Notes: a model not told the origin generated them from the letters alone. 64,000 nt of DNA from Tenacibaculum agarivorans (GCF_001936575.1 NZ_MSMP01000010.1:124001-188000); one strand, 5' to 3'; positions 1 to 9,527 are shown, counted from the first letter of the stretch. Numbers and translations: made by a program.

Positions 1-144
1 TTCACTTCCTAAAGATCGTTTTTCATACTTTAGTATTTCTTTTCCATCAACTAAAACTTTTCCTTTTTTAAGTTTCACTTTTTGAGAATATCCATAAGAG
101 GATATAACAATTGCAATAACTAATAATAGTAGATTCTTGTTCAT
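1..144 (-). CDS. Partial secreted hypothetical protein (N-terminus only)
   Basis: Only the first 48 codons lie in the window; the gene continues past base 1. It begins MNKNLLLLVIAIVISSYGYSQ, a typical flavobacterial Sec signal peptide with predicted cleavage after the Gln-containing SYGYSQ. The mature start is Lys-rich (KVKLKKGKVLVDGKEILKYE), a pattern common in small flavobacterial exported proteins of unknown function. It is transcribed away from the leucine-rich repeat gene at 223. The function cannot be told from this fragment. Confidence 0.7.
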   Translation of the reverse strand, partial: MNKNLLLLVIAIVISSYGYSQKVKLKKGKVLVDGKEILKYEKRSLGSE

Positions 145-222
145 AAATATAATTTTTAAAAGCTACTAATATAGTTTTTTTATGAGAAAAAAATGTATTT
201 TCAAAAAATGAAAATAAAATGT

Positions 223-1206
223 ATGAAAACGACTATTCTTAACCTCACGCTATTTTTTACAACTTTACTTATTTATGCGCAAAGACCAGTAGCGGTGAGA
301 TCTATTCCTCAAGCCTTGGAAGAGATAGAAAAAGGAAATAAAATTTCATTATCCTTACTGGATGATAAAGCAACTCAATTTCCAGAAGATTTTTTTAAAA
401 TCCCTAAAGAAAACATAGTAGCACTAATTATAGATGGTTGTGGTTATACTTCAATTCCAGACAAATTAGCTGACTACAATGAAATAAGTTATTTCAGATA
501 TTCTTGGTTTCGCTTCACAGAAGCACCAATTTCTACGATTCCTAAAGTTGTGTTTAAACTAAAAAAATTACAGGCATTAGTATTTGAATCAAAAATAGAA
601 GGAGAGATTTCAGAAGAAATAGGAGAACTTAAAGATTTAAAATTACTGGAATTATATCGAACAAAATTAAAAGAGTTTCCTAAAGCAATTTTAAGGTTAG
701 AAAACCTAAAAGTACTAAACCTTTCTTGTGCAGAGTTTGATGAAATTCCAGAGGAAATATATAAATTGAAAGGATTAACAAAGTTAACATTTGATGGTGG
801 TGCTTGTGGAGCAACTCCTATCAATAAAATTCCAGAATCTATAGGAAAGTTATCTGAACTCAAATCGATTAATTTTGGATATGTAAAAGGAGGATTAGGT
901 TATTTACCAAAATCATTTTTTAATCTTAAAAAGCTAGAATATTTTGGATGTTATGGTTGTGGATTAAAAGCGTTTCCACCACAATTAGGACAGCTGAAAG
1001 CACTGAAAAGTATACAATTGACCAATATGGATAGCTTTGGTTTGCTACCAGAAAATTTGTTTACTTTACCAAAAATGAAAAGTTTTACGCTTTTAATTTC
1101 TGGAGGAAAAGCAAGTAAAGCTTTAGTAGATCAAAAGAAAAAATTAAATACTTGGGGAACAAAACTAGATAAATACGAAATTGAAATTGAACACTGGGAG
1201 TACTAG
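223..1206 (+). CDS. Secreted leucine-rich repeat protein
   Basis: About 327 residues. I prefer the ATG at 223 over the in-frame ATG at 193 because it places a clean signal peptide (MKTTILNLTLFFTTLLIYAQ) at the N-terminus. The body is a run of leucine-rich repeats of the LxxLxxLxLxxxxLxxLPxxI kind (for example LKLLELYRTKLKEFPKAI and LKSINFGYVKG), giving a solenoid used for protein binding. There is no T9SS sorting domain at the C-terminus, so it is probably periplasmic or released by another route. The partner is unknown. It stands alone, divergent from the gene at 1-144 and ending in a strong hairpin. Confidence 0.75.
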   Translation: MKTTILNLTLFFTTLLIYAQRPVAVRSIPQALEEIEKGNKISLSLLDDKATQFPEDFFKIPKENIVALIIDGCGYTSIPDKLADYNEISYFRYSWFRFTEAPISTIPKVVFKLKKLQALVFESKIEGEISEEIGELKDLKLLELYRTKLKEFPKAILRLENLKVLNLSCAEFDEIPEEIYKLKGLTKLTFDGGACGATPINKIPESIGKLSELKSINFGYVKGGLGYLPKSFFNLKKLEYFGCYGCGLKAFPPQLGQLKALKSIQLTNMDSFGLLPENLFTLPKMKSFTLLISGGKASKALVDQKKKLNTWGTKLDKYEIEIEHWEY

Positions 1207-1280
1207 TATTCTATTATTTTCTTATGCAGTATAATAGAATAACAACCATCTCATAGTTTAACTTAAGATGGTTGTTTTTT
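1207..1280. terminator. Two back-to-back hairpins between convergent genes
   Basis: The first hairpin (1207-1241) pairs TATTCTATTAT with ATAATAGAATA. The second (1241-1276) pairs AACAACCATCT with AGATGGTTGTT and is followed by a T-run. Together they separate the rightward leucine-rich repeat gene from the leftward lipoprotein gene and should terminate both transcripts. Confidence 0.75.
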
Positions 1281-1287
1281 ATAAGTA

Positions 1288-1746
1288 TTAATATTTTTCA
1301 AGAACGATTAGGTTTGAATCATAATGTAAATAAAGTTTTCCATTCTTAATATTATATTTATCTACTTTATAAATTTGAAATAACAATCCCCATTCAGGTT
1401 CAGCTATTAAAGTAGTTGTAATGTAGAAAGTAATGGTATTATTGTCACCTAAAGTATAATTACCACCTAAAGAATTAGTGACTGATTTTCCTGACACTTC
1501 TCCCTTACCATCCTCATCAGGTAATGTAAGTTTAATATTAATATCACCATTATTGATATTCGACCAAGTATTTTCTTCAGTTTTAGTTATTTTTTTGCCA
1601 TCAATAATATAGTGGATTACTTTCCAATTGCCTTCAAGGTCTGAACTGTCTGAGAGACCATTATCTTCATTGTTAGAACAACTAGTTATTCCTGTGAAAA
1701 AAAGGCATAAGATTAAAAACGTAGTTAGCTTTATAAGCTTTTTCAT
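1288..1746 (-). CDS. Small lipoprotein, META/lipocalin-like, copy 1
   Basis: 152 residues with a lipoprotein signal (FFTGITSC, lipidated Cys at residue 23). The mature part has a conserved GKSVTNSLGGNYTLGDNNTITF stretch that resembles the strand-turn-strand pattern of META-domain or lipocalin-like envelope proteins; that family link is an inference. The next gene (1883-2341) encodes a protein of exactly the same length with the same signal peptide and core motif, so the pair is a tandem duplication. The likely location is the periplasmic face of the outer or inner membrane; the ligand is unknown. Confidence 0.7.
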   Translation of the reverse strand: MKKLIKLTTFLILCLFFTGITSCSNNEDNGLSDSSDLEGNWKVIHYIIDGKKITKTEENTWSNINNGDINIKLTLPDEDGKGEVSGKSVTNSLGGNYTLGDNNTITFYITTTLIAEPEWGLLFQIYKVDKYNIKNGKLYLHYDSNLIVLEKY

Positions 1747-1882
1747 AATTTTAAATTTAATTTATATTCTATAAGATGCTTAAGTATAAAATTGGTTGCA
1801 TAATTTTTAGGGATTTTCCTACTGATAAAAATTGTTATAAGTATTTCATTAAATAACTAGGATATACCATCTACTTGTAGAA

Positions 1883-2341
1883 TTAGTTTTTTTCTAGAAC
1901 TATTGAAGTGGTATCGTAATATAAATAAAGCTTTTCTTCTTTTATTTCATAACGATTTATTTTATATGTTTTAAATAAATCAGTCCATTCTGGTTCTGTT
2001 ATTTCTGTTGTGAAAATAGAGAAAGCTATCGTATTGTTTTTCCCTAAAGTGTAATCTCCAGTTAAAGAATTAGTAACTGATTTCCCTACAACTTTTCCTT
2101 TATGATGTCCATTTATAGGTGCAAGTTCTAGAGTAATATCTCCATTATTGTAATCTGGCCAAGTAGGTTTATCATTTTTAGTAATTGTATTACCGTCAAC
2201 AATATAATGAACGACTGTCCATTTACCTTCAAGTTTTGAACTGTCTGAAATAATATTGTCTTTATCATCAGAACAACTCATCATTCCTGTTAAAAAAAGG
2301 CACAAGGTTAAAAACATAGTTAGCTTGATAAGCTTTTTCAT
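1883..2341 (-). CDS. Small lipoprotein, META/lipocalin-like, copy 2
   Basis: 152 residues, paralogue of the gene at 1288-1746. The signal ends LTGMMSC and the core has GKSVTNSLTGDYTLGKNNTIAF plus the EPEW and LEGxWxVxHYIxDG motifs shared with the neighbour. The upstream leaders of both genes are also similar (AT-rich stretch just before the ATG), so the duplication included promoter or leader sequence. The 136-base spacer holds no gene. Role unknown; probably an outer-membrane-associated beta-rich lipoprotein. Confidence 0.7.
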   Translation of the reverse strand: MKKLIKLTMFLTLCLFLTGMMSCSDDKDNIISDSSKLEGKWTVVHYIVDGNTITKNDKPTWPDYNNGDITLELAPINGHHKGKVVGKSVTNSLTGDYTLGKNNTIAFSIFTTEITEPEWTDLFKTYKINRYEIKEEKLYLYYDTTSIVLEKN

Positions 2342-2404
2342 AATTTTTAGATTTAATGTATATTACATAGATGGTGATATTTAAAAAAGGTTGCGTTATT
2401 AGTG

Positions 2405-2779
2405 TTATAGTTTGCAAGTTTTTTTTAGTGCAGAAAGTTGATTGAGTCCCATAAACAAAACAATTAAAGCTATAAATCCTATAAGACGATTACCAATTGT
2501 TGAAATTTGAAAAGGGGTGAAAATTAGAATAATACCACTTCCTAAAACCCAAAGAAAGTCTTGTAGTATAATCCATTGAACTGCAATTTTTCTTTGTTTT
2601 TTAATTTCATAGACAATTGTTCCTGTGAAATAAAGTAAAACAACGCCGATAACCCAAAATACAGTAGTGTTTTTTAGATTGAATAATGTAGCTATTTTAA
2701 CATGAGCAACTGTTAAAATAATTCCTGACAAACCAGAGAAAATAGCATTTGCCAAAAGAGATTTTTGAAGAGTATTCAT
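2405..2779 (-). CDS. Small four-helix integral membrane protein
   Basis: About 124 residues from the ATG at 2779 (MNTLQKSLLANAIF), preferred over the ATG eight codons upstream because the longer form adds a polar, non-conserved MCKSKFYI. Four hydrophobic segments are visible (roughly residues 8-28, 36-58, 65-87 and 95-115). There are no catalytic motifs. It follows the Crp-type regulator at 2853-3419 by 49 bases on the same strand and is probably co-transcribed, so it may be a target of that regulator. No defined function. Confidence 0.65.
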   Translation of the reverse strand: MNTLQKSLLANAIFSGLSGIILTVAHVKIATLFNLKNTTVFWVIGVVLLYFTGTIVYEIKKQRKIAVQWIILQDFLWVLGSGIILIFTPFQISTIGNRLIGFIALIVLFMGLNQLSALKKTCKL

Positions 2780-2852
2780 GATGTAAAATTTTGATTTACA
2801 CAAAATTTGTTCATTTACCTCATTTTTCTCTTAACAAATGGTAAGAAATGAA

Positions 2853-3419
2853 TTAACTTATATTTTTTCGAAGTCTACTTAAGGATTCAGGAGTTACTCC
2901 AATCATTGAAGCAATATAATGAAGAGGGACATTTTTGAATAAATCAGGAGATTCTTTTAGTAATATTTCATAACGTTCTAAGGCTGTTGTATGCAATTGA
3001 GCAAACATACTTTTTTCTAATAAAGCAAAAGAGTGTGCTAGTAATAGATTATCAAACTCTAACCATTTGATTTCTTGTTTACACAATGCAAAGTGTCTGT
3101 CTCTTGATATAGTTTGCAGTGTGCAGTCTGTAATAGCTTGTATATTCCAAAAGTTACTAGTTTGAAAAACAAAGCTAGCTACCGAAGTAATAAATTTTCC
3201 TGAAGCCCCAATCCAAAGTGTAATTTCTTTACCATCAACTATATTATACATTCGTAAATAGCCCGATTCAATAAAAGCCATTTTTTTACATATTGAATCT
3301 GATTTTAAAAAATATTCTCCTTTCTTTAAAGTGGTAGGCTCAAATTCATTTGTAATTTTATCCAGTACTTCATTGGTTACACTAATAGTAGTTGTAATAC
3401 AATCCTTAAGTGATTTCAT
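2853..3419 (-). CDS. Crp/Fnr-family transcriptional regulator
   Basis: 188 residues. Residues about 25-115 form a cyclic-nucleotide-binding-type beta roll (KKGEYFLKSDSICKKMAFIESGYLRMY). The C-terminal end (VPLHYIASMIGVTPESLSRLRKNIS) is the recognition helix region of a compact winged helix typical of the many short Bacteroidota Crp-like regulators. The classical phosphate-binding Arg of CRP is not evident, so the effector may not be cAMP. It is tightly packed between the membrane protein downstream and the lipoprotein gene upstream (11-base spacing), suggesting an operon. Confidence 0.85.
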   Translation of the reverse strand: MKSLKDCITTTISVTNEVLDKITNEFEPTTLKKGEYFLKSDSICKKMAFIESGYLRMYNIVDGKEITLWIGASGKFITSVASFVFQTSNFWNIQAITDCTLQTISRDRHFALCKQEIKWLEFDNLLLAHSFALLEKSMFAQLHTTALERYEILLKESPDLFKNVPLHYIASMIGVTPESLSRLRKNIS

Positions 3420-3430
3420 TATATGTTTTA

Positions 3431-3925
3431 TTAGCCAGGTAAATCAATTCGATAAAGATTTTTACCATGTAATTCAATAATTTTATTTTCTATGTATTGA
3501 AGTATATCTGGGCAATCATGTTTATAATCTTCACAAGAAATTACTTTTTGTTTATCATTTAATTTGATAGTAATTTTTAAATTACTGGTACATGAATTTT
3601 CGCAAGCGTAATTTTCTTTTAAGTGCCATATATTACTTTGTTCTAATTTCAGTATAAATTCCTTTAATTGATATTGTGAGATTTGTTGTTCGGACTTTTT
3701 ATGATATTTGAGTAAAGTCCTATCATTTTCTTTATAGGGAGTGTTAGATTTTTCTGGTAAGAAATATACCGTAGTGTCTTTCAATATAAAGGAGTCATAG
3801 TGAAATGCTCCACGTTCTACAGTAATTTCAAGAAACTTTTGTTGTTTTACCGCTTTATCATTTTTTGGTAAGCAACTTATATAACTACAAGAAACTACTA
3901 TTAAAAACAGAAGCATCTTTTTCAT
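3431..3925 (-). CDS. Hypothetical lipoprotein
   Basis: 164 residues. The N-terminus MKKMLLFLIVVSCSYISC is a lipoprotein signal with Cys at residue 18. The mature part contains two close cysteine pairs (CENSC and CEDYKHDC), which could form disulfides in the periplasm. I do not recognise a family. It sits 2 bases from the cupin gene and 11 from the Crp-type regulator, so it belongs to the same leftward transcription unit. Confidence 0.6.
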   Translation of the reverse strand: MKKMLLFLIVVSCSYISCLPKNDKAVKQQKFLEITVERGAFHYDSFILKDTTVYFLPEKSNTPYKENDRTLLKYHKKSEQQISQYQLKEFILKLEQSNIWHLKENYACENSCTSNLKITIKLNDKQKVISCEDYKHDCPDILQYIENKIIELHGKNLYRIDLPG

Positions 3926-3927
3926 TG

Positions 3928-4428
3928 TTAGTGATGTGTAAGTTGGGTAATAATTTCTTTATGTTGTGGAAATACTTCAATTAGTTCTTTACGTGTTGGT
4001 AAAACAAAATCACTAAAATCAAAACCAGGAGCTACTGTACAACCTGTAAATGCAAAAGAGTCTTTTTGTATTACTTCAGCTGCAAACCAATATTGTGCTG
4101 GAACTACAAACTGAGGAACTTCATCATTTAAAATATCATTTCCAATGCGTATGAAACTGTATTCTCCTTCAGGAGAAATCATGTGTAATTTCAGTGTTGT
4201 ACCTAAATAAAAATGCCAAGTTTCATCTTGATTGATCTTATGAAAAGCAGAAAAACTTTCTGAGGTTAACAAAAAATAAATGCTGGTAGAGTAATTTCTA
4301 TCTCCAGTAAAATAATTAGGTAAATTTTTATTTTCAATTTTACCTTCACTTCTATAAGTTTCTTTAAAATATCCTCCCTCAGGGTGTTTTTGTAAATCGA
4401 ATTTTTCAATTAATTGTTGAAGATCCAT
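3928..4428 (-). CDS. Cupin-family protein, DUF985 type
   Basis: 166 residues. It has the family opening (LQKHPEGGYFKETYRS), the cupin core with HKINQDETWHFYLG as metal/ligand-side motif, and the later VPAQYWFAAEV and GCTVAPGFDFSDF motifs. DUF985 proteins are small single-domain beta-barrel cupins, cytoplasmic, usually of unknown or sugar/nucleotide-related function (the yeast YML079w fold). The length matches the family. The neighbours give no firm hint of substrate. Confidence 0.85.
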   Translation of the reverse strand: MDLQQLIEKFDLQKHPEGGYFKETYRSEGKIENKNLPNYFTGDRNYSTSIYFLLTSESFSAFHKINQDETWHFYLGTTLKLHMISPEGEYSFIRIGNDILNDEVPQFVVPAQYWFAAEVIQKDSFAFTGCTVAPGFDFSDFVLPTRKELIEVFPQHKEIITQLTHH

Positions 4429-4459
4429 ATGTAATTTAGAACAATTTAGATAGATAATA

Positions 4460-5014
4460 CTAAGATTGTATTAGTATTTGTTTTGCTTTTAATTTATAGT
4501 CTAAATATAGTGCTTTATTTATTGCTGACATGTCAATGAAATTACCAACATATATCATTTCTAAAACAGTAATGTTACAGGTTTGCATTCTAGGATATTC
4601 TTCACCTTTATCAATACAGTTTACTTCAAAATTTCCTTTAGCGTGCAATACCATTTCTCCATCTATTACGTTTTGATAAATAAAATTAAAGTTCAATATA
4701 GCACTGTTATCATCTAATAATTTCACAGACATTTCAAAAGGTCTGTCAGATACTTTGTACTTGTCATTACTTATCGTGTAGAAATGTTGTTCAAAAGCAT
4801 GAACTCCTATGAGTTGAATACGAGGACTTAACCATTCAAATTTATCTTCACATAATAATTCTCTAACTAATGAAAAATCGGTGTTCTGACTTTCAAATAA
4901 GTAGAAGAATCTATGAATCATAGCCTTGATTCTATATATTCTAGCTTGTTGCTCACGTATCATTTTTAAGAGGGTATTTTCACTATGTTTATTAACGTAT
5001 GTTAATATGTCCAA
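4460..5014 (-). CDS. SnoaL/NTF2-like hypothetical protein
   Basis: 184 residues without signal peptide or membrane segment. The alternating pattern of the middle part (FFYLFESQNTDFSLVRELL, then LIGVHAFEQHFY, then strands FEMSVKLLDDNSAILNFNFIY and EMVLHAKGNFEVN) fits the cone-shaped NTF2/SnoaL fold, in which a long first helix is followed by a curved sheet. That is a fold-level inference only; no catalytic residue can be named. It is downstream of the sodium:solute symporter gene by 49 bases. Confidence 0.5.
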   Translation of the reverse strand: MDILTYVNKHSENTLLKMIREQQARIYRIKAMIHRFFYLFESQNTDFSLVRELLCEDKFEWLSPRIQLIGVHAFEQHFYTISNDKYKVSDRPFEMSVKLLDDNSAILNFNFIYQNVIDGEMVLHAKGNFEVNCIDKGEEYPRMQTCNITVLEMIYVGNFIDMSAINKALYLDYKLKAKQILIQS

Positions 5015-5063
5015 TATAGTAAAAATAAAAATGTTGTAGCGTGAAAAATAGAATTTTGTTTGT

Positions 5064-6503
5064 TTATTGTTTCATTTCTTTGATTGCTAATAACCCAATA
5101 AAAGTGAGTAGACCATTAAGAATAAGAATAAAAAAACCAAAATCAAAACCTAATTCTGTTTTACTATAGTCACTAATAAAATAGGTAAGTACTGGGGCTA
5201 GAATACACACCAATGGAACTAATTTATCTTTAATTTTTAATTTGGTAAATAGGCCAAAAGCATAAAGTCCTAATAACGGGCCATATGTATACCCCGCAAA
5301 TTTAAATATTTTGGAAATTACACTTTCGTCAGCAATAAAATATTTAAAAATAAGAATAGTAAGGACTAATATAACAGAGAAAGTAATATGAATTTTTTTT
5401 CTGATTTTTTCTTGCTCTTGTTCGTCTTTCTTCTTGTCAATTTCTAAAATATCAATACTAAAAGATGTAGTTAAAGAGGTTAGTGCACTATCAGCACTAG
5501 AGTAAGCAGCAGCAATTAAACCTAATAGAAAGAATAGGGAAGTGGCTAAACCTAATTCGCCGCTCATAGCCAGTGTAGGAAAAAGTTGATCTTTGTGTGC
5601 ATCAATTCCATTTTGATGTGCGAAATCAGTTAATAAAACACCTAATGCTAAAAAGAAGAAATTTACAATAACCAAAACAATAGTAAACCAAAACATATTC
5701 TTTTGTGCGTCCTTTAAACTTCTGCATGTAAGATTCTTTTGCATCATATCTTGATCTAATCCTGTCATAACTATAGCTATAAACGCTCCAGAAAAAAATT
5801 GTTTCCAAAAGTAATTTCCAGTTTTAATATCGTCAAAGAAAAAAGTTTTAGCTAATTTGTTTTCCGAAATATAGCTAAGTAAACTATCAATTTGCAAAGC
5901 ATCTTTAATGGAAATGATACAAACTCCAACAGCAATTAACATAAATAAAGTTTGCAATGTGTCTGTCCAAACAATAGTTTTTATCCCCCCTTTAAATGTA
6001 TATAACCAAATCAGTAGAATAGTAATGGTAACGGTAATCCAAAAAGGAATTCCATAAGCATCAAATAATATTAACTGTAATACATTAGCAACTAAAAATA
6101 AGCGAAAAGAAGCTCCAATAGTCCTAGATAATAAAAAGAAAGAAGCTCCTGTTTTATATGAACGTCGACCAAAACGATCATCTAAATAGGTGTAAATTGA
6201 AGTCAGATTTAACTTGTAATATAGAGGGAGTAAAATCAAACCAATTACAGCATAACCAATTACATATCCTAAAACCATTTGCATGTAAGACATTTGCTGA
6301 TTTTCCACCCAACCAGGCACAGAAATAAAAGTGACACCTGATAGTGATGCGCCTATCATACCAAAAGCGACTAAATACCAAGGAGATGAATTATTCGCTT
6401 TAAAAAAGGTTTGATTGTTAGCAGATTTTCCTGTGATATAGGCTATACAAACAAGAGTAGCAAAGTAAGCAATAATTAAAATGGCTATATGTAAAGGCTG
6501 CAT
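5064..6503 (-). CDS. Sodium:solute symporter (SSS family)
   Basis: 479 residues with about 13 hydrophobic segments. Early motifs ([25 protein letters not shown], then [25 protein letters not shown]) and the [22 protein letters not shown] loop are typical of the flavobacterial branch of the SSS family, which uses the Na+ gradient to import sugars, sialic acid or similar small solutes. The Ser-rich [22 protein letters not shown] segment corresponds to the sodium-site region on TM8. Substrate cannot be assigned from sequence alone, and no catabolic genes lie beside it. Confidence 0.9.
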   Translation of the reverse strand: MQPLHIAILIIAYFATLVCIAYITGKSANNQTFFKANNSSPWYLVAFGMIGASLSGVTFISVPGWVENQQMSYMQMVLGYVIGYAVIGLILLPLYYKLNLTSIYTYLDDRFGRRSYKTGASFFLLSRTIGASFRLFLVANVLQLILFDAYGIPFWITVTITILLIWLYTFKGGIKTIVWTDTLQTLFMLIAVGVCIISIKDALQIDSLLSYISENKLAKTFFFDDIKTGNYFWKQFFSGAFIAIVMTGLDQDMMQKNLTCRSLKDAQKNMFWFTIVLVIVNFFFLALGVLLTDFAHQNGIDAHKDQLFPTLAMSGELGLATSLFFLLGLIAAAYSSADSALTSLTTSFSIDILEIDKKKDEQEQEKIRKKIHITFSVILVLTILIFKYFIADESVISKIFKFAGYTYGPLLGLYAFGLFTKLKIKDKLVPLVCILAPVLTYFISDYSKTELGFDFGFFILILNGLLTFIGLLAIKEMKQ

Positions 6504-6546
6504 TAATTTTATTTTATATGAATTGCTAATATAGGAATAAAAGAAA

Positions 6547-6576
6547 AGTGCCGATAGTCATATAGCTACCGACACT
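6547..6576 (-). terminator. Terminator of the nitroreductase gene
   Basis: In the minus-strand RNA an 11-bp stem forms between AGTGTCGGTAG and CTATCGGCACT with two G-U pairs, followed by a U-rich run (TTTTCTTTT). It lies between the nitroreductase stop at 6606 and the symporter start at 6503, so the two genes should have separate transcripts. Confidence 0.75.
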
Positions 6577-6605
6577 TCACATAAAATAATCCCCAATTAA
6601 ATTTG

Positions 6606-7241
6606 TTAATCTATATGTAATACTGTTTTATTTGTTTGCTTACGAACTTTCTTTAAATTTTTCATAAAGTCGTCTTCAGCTCTAAATCCTATGGGCATGA
6701 CCAAAACAGACCTTAAGTTTTTAGCATGTAGATCTAAAAGTTCATCATATTGTTCAGGAATAAAACCTTCCATAGGGCAAGCATCTATTTTTTCGACAGC
6801 ACAAACCGTCAGTAAATTTCCTAAAGCAATGTATGCCTGATTTTTATTCCATTGGAATAATTCTTCCTGAGTTTTCTGTTCAAAACTTCCCATAAGCATA
6901 TTTTTAAAAGGCTCTAATATCTCATCAGGTGTGTTTCTAATATCTTTTACTAAACGAAAATAATTTTCAACATCTTTTACTGTATGTTCTTTAGGAACAC
7001 ATATAACCAATACATGAGAGGCTTGTGCTACTTGTTGTTGATTCCATGAATGTTCAACAAGTTTTTTTTGTAATTCTTTATTTTTGATTACTACAAGAGA
7101 AACAGGTTGTAACCCATATGATGTAGCGGTTAAGTTAAAAGCTTCAGTAACAACTTTAATCTGTTCTTCTGATAGCTGTTTGTTTTCATCAAATTTTTTT
7201 ACAGCATAACGCCATTGTAAACTTTCTAGAGTAGTACTCAT
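6606..7241 (-). CDS. NAD(P)H-dependent nitroreductase family protein (NfsB-like)
   Basis: 211 residues, the usual length for FMN-dependent nitroreductases. The start (LESLQWRYAVKKFDENKQLSEEQ) contains the FMN-binding RYAVKKFD motif. Further family marks are SSYGLQPVSLVVI-like TSYGLQPVS, the QAYIALGNLL helix, and ACPMEGFIPEQYDELL near the active site. These cytosolic dimers reduce nitroaromatics, quinones or flavins with NAD(P)H; the natural substrate is unknown. A candidate -7 box (TAATTTTG in the minus strand) lies at 7267-7274, and a terminator follows the stop. Confidence 0.9.
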   Translation of the reverse strand: MSTTLESLQWRYAVKKFDENKQLSEEQIKVVTEAFNLTATSYGLQPVSLVVIKNKELQKKLVEHSWNQQQVAQASHVLVICVPKEHTVKDVENYFRLVKDIRNTPDEILEPFKNMLMGSFEQKTQEELFQWNKNQAYIALGNLLTVCAVEKIDACPMEGFIPEQYDELLDLHAKNLRSVLVMPIGFRAEDDFMKNLKKVRKQTNKTVLHID

Positions 7242-7339
7242 TTATTTTTAGATTTAAGTTGTTAAGCAAAATTAATACTAAGTTTCCCAGGTAAACAAGA
7301 AGTTACCATCGAAAAAAATTATATCAATTATGGAAATAA

Positions 7340-8167
7340 TTATGATATATGTTCATCAATGATTTTTAAGAATGTAGCAGGTTCTGGTCGTACTCTATAA
7401 TTATCAGTTAAATCTGCATAGATAATTTTGTTTGTTTTGTCCGTAATAATTACCGTTGGTAAAACTACATCAGATTCGTAACCCAAAACTTGAAATCCCA
7501 TAGGCAAACCATTCTTGTGTAAAAGTTGGAGCTTATCTGCATTTTTATTTTCAATATCTACTAAAAAATGAAACGGAACGTTGTGTTTTTTTGCCAAACT
7601 CTCTGTAAAATGATGAGGTTGAGAGCTTATTAAAAAAACTTCAGTATTTCTTTTGGTCAGTTCTTTGTATTCATTGGCAATTTCTTTAATCTGAGCCATA
7701 CATAATGGACACCAATTACCTCTATAAAATAATAGAACTTTAAAATCACTTTGATAATCAGTTATAGATGTTTCTTCTTTATCTGAAGTGTCAAAAATTA
7801 ATTCTGGAAGAGTTTTTCCAACTTGTATGATGTGAGTGTTTCTTTTTTCAAATTTGGAATACCAAAATAAGTACGTTAACCAACCTAAAACTAAAATAGC
7901 AGAAGCGATAATAGTTGTAATATCTTTAGTGTACAACGCAAAAAAGAACCCTATAAACATAGGTGTAGTGTACCCTATTAAATTAGGACTAGTTCTAGCT
8001 ACAGGTTTAATAAAAAGCAAACTGAAAAATAAAACAATAGGAATAGAAGAAAGTAGTAAGCTAATAGTTTTATTATTCAACTGAAATAAAATTAAAGTTC
8101 TAATTAAAATAATTAAAGCAACGGTAGGTAATAACGTTACAAAAGTAGATTTCAACAAATTTTTCAT
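7340..8167 (-). CDS. Membrane-anchored peroxiredoxin/thioredoxin-like protein
   Basis: 275 residues in two parts. Residues 1-105 carry four hydrophobic segments. Residues about 115-275 form an AhpC/TSA-type thioredoxin fold with the motif FYRGNWCPLCMAQIKEI, where the first Cys is in the peroxidatic position and the CPLC pair could also act as a thioredoxin-type redox pair. VLPTVIITD supplies the cis-Pro loop. The fusion suggests membrane-tethered thiol redox work. It starts only about 80 bases from the divergent DUF2851 gene. Confidence 0.75.
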   Translation of the reverse strand: MKNLLKSTFVTLLPTVALIILIRTLILFQLNNKTISLLLSSIPIVLFFSLLFIKPVARTSPNLIGYTTPMFIGFFFALYTKDITTIIASAILVLGWLTYLFWYSKFEKRNTHIIQVGKTLPELIFDTSDKEETSITDYQSDFKVLLFYRGNWCPLCMAQIKEIANEYKELTKRNTEVFLISSQPHHFTESLAKKHNVPFHFLVDIENKNADKLQLLHKNGLPMGFQVLGYESDVVLPTVIITDKTNKIIYADLTDNYRVRPEPATFLKIIDEHIS

Positions 8168-8249
8168 ACTATTTTTGGTCGATAAAAAGAAAGAACATTA
8201 CAAAAAGTATTTTTTATATTTTTACAATCTAGAAAAAGAAAATAACGTT

Positions 8250-9527
8250 ATGAAAGAGCAACTACTGCATTATGTATGGCAATACAAACTATTTAATACA
8301 ACTAAATTAACTACTGTTTCAGGAGAACGAATTAGAATTTTACAATCAGGTGTATATAATAGAAATTCGGGGCCAGATTTTTTGAATGCTAAAATAGAAC
8401 TAGAAAATTTATTATGGTTTGGACATGTAGAAATCCATATTAAATCGTCTGATTGGTATGCACATCATCATGAAAACGATACAAATTATGATGCTGTCGT
8501 TTTACACGTTGTTTATGAGCATGATGTAGAAGTGTTTACTTCTGGAAATAGAAAACATTATACTGTAGCATTAAAAGAACTTATTGATCAGGATATTCTA
8601 ATTGGTTACGAGAAATTATTTGCAAAAGAGAAGCAATGGATACCTTGTGAAAGAGAAATGTTAAGTGTTGGTAATTTTACGCTGAAAAATTGGTTAGAAC
8701 GCTTATATTTTGAAAGACTAGAACATAAATCCAAATTTATTACTGATCTTTTAAAGACTTCAAATTTTGATTTTGAAGCTGTTCTTTTTAAGCTACTGGC
8801 TAAAAATTTTGGATTAAAAGTTAATGGAGAAGCGTTTTTAAAGTTAGCTGAATCCATAGATTTTTCAATATTAAGAAAAGTAAGATTTGATGCACATAGT
8901 TTAGCTGCATTATTATTTGGTCAAGCAGGTTTTTTAGATGAAGATTTAGAAGAAAACTATTATTTAAAATTAAGAGATGAATACAAGTATATAAAGCATA
9001 AGTATCAACTAAAGACGTTACCGAAACAACAGTTTCAATTTTTTAGAATGCGGCCTAATAATTTTCCGACCATACGGCTAGCACAATTAGTAGCGTTGTA
9101 TCATAAAACTAGTAGTTTGTTTTCAGAACTTATGCATATTGGGAAATTGGAGGATTATTACAAGATTTTTTCTATCGAAGTTAATAATTTTTGGAAAAAG
9201 CATTACACTTTTGATAAAGTCTCTAAACAAACATCAAAGCAACTAACTAAACCATTTATAGATTTACTATTAATTAACACAATTATTCCGTTAAAATTTG
9301 TGTATATGAAACAAATAAATCAATACGATGAAGAGGAATTATTAAGCTTAATTCGAAGTATTAATGCAGAGAAGAATACTATTATATCTAAATTTATGGA
9401 TATGGGTATAGCTGTAAATAGTGCGTTAGAAAGTCAATCATTATTACAATTGCACAATAATTACTGTATAACTAAGAGTTGTTTATCATGTGCTATTGGC
9501 AATTTCTTGATAAGAGGTAAAGAATAA
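8250..9527 (+). CDS. DUF2851 family protein
   Basis: About 425 residues from the ATG at 8250 (MKEQLLHYVWQYKLFNTTKL). An upstream ATG at 8175 would add 25 residues, but an AT-rich -7-like stretch (TATTTTTAC) lies inside that extension, so the later start is favoured. It shows the family features: HVEIHIKSSDWYAHHHENDTNYDAVVLHVVYEHD near the N-terminus, suggestive of a metal- or nuclease-like site, and a C-terminal Cys-rich end (CITKSCLSCAIGNFLI). DUF2851 is widespread in Bacteroidota and of unknown function. Confidence 0.85.
   Translation: MKEQLLHYVWQYKLFNTTKLTTVSGERIRILQSGVYNRNSGPDFLNAKIELENLLWFGHVEIHIKSSDWYAHHHENDTNYDAVVLHVVYEHDVEVFTSGNRKHYTVALKELIDQDILIGYEKLFAKEKQWIPCEREMLSVGNFTLKNWLERLYFERLEHKSKFITDLLKTSNFDFEAVLFKLLAKNFGLKVNGEAFLKLAESIDFSILRKVRFDAHSLAALLFGQAGFLDEDLEENYYLKLRDEYKYIKHKYQLKTLPKQQFQFFRMRPNNFPTIRLAQLVALYHKTSSLFSELMHIGKLEDYYKIFSIEVNNFWKKHYTFDKVSKQTSKQLTKPFIDLLLINTIIPLKFVYMKQINQYDEEELLSLIRSINAEKNTIISKFMDMGIAVNSALESQSLLQLHNNYCITKSCLSCAIGNFLIRGKE

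Noticed and set aside
489..863. 124-codon minus-strand frame in the leucine-rich repeat gene
   Set aside because: It is a Ser/Asn-rich mirror of the repeat codons, with no signal or family match.
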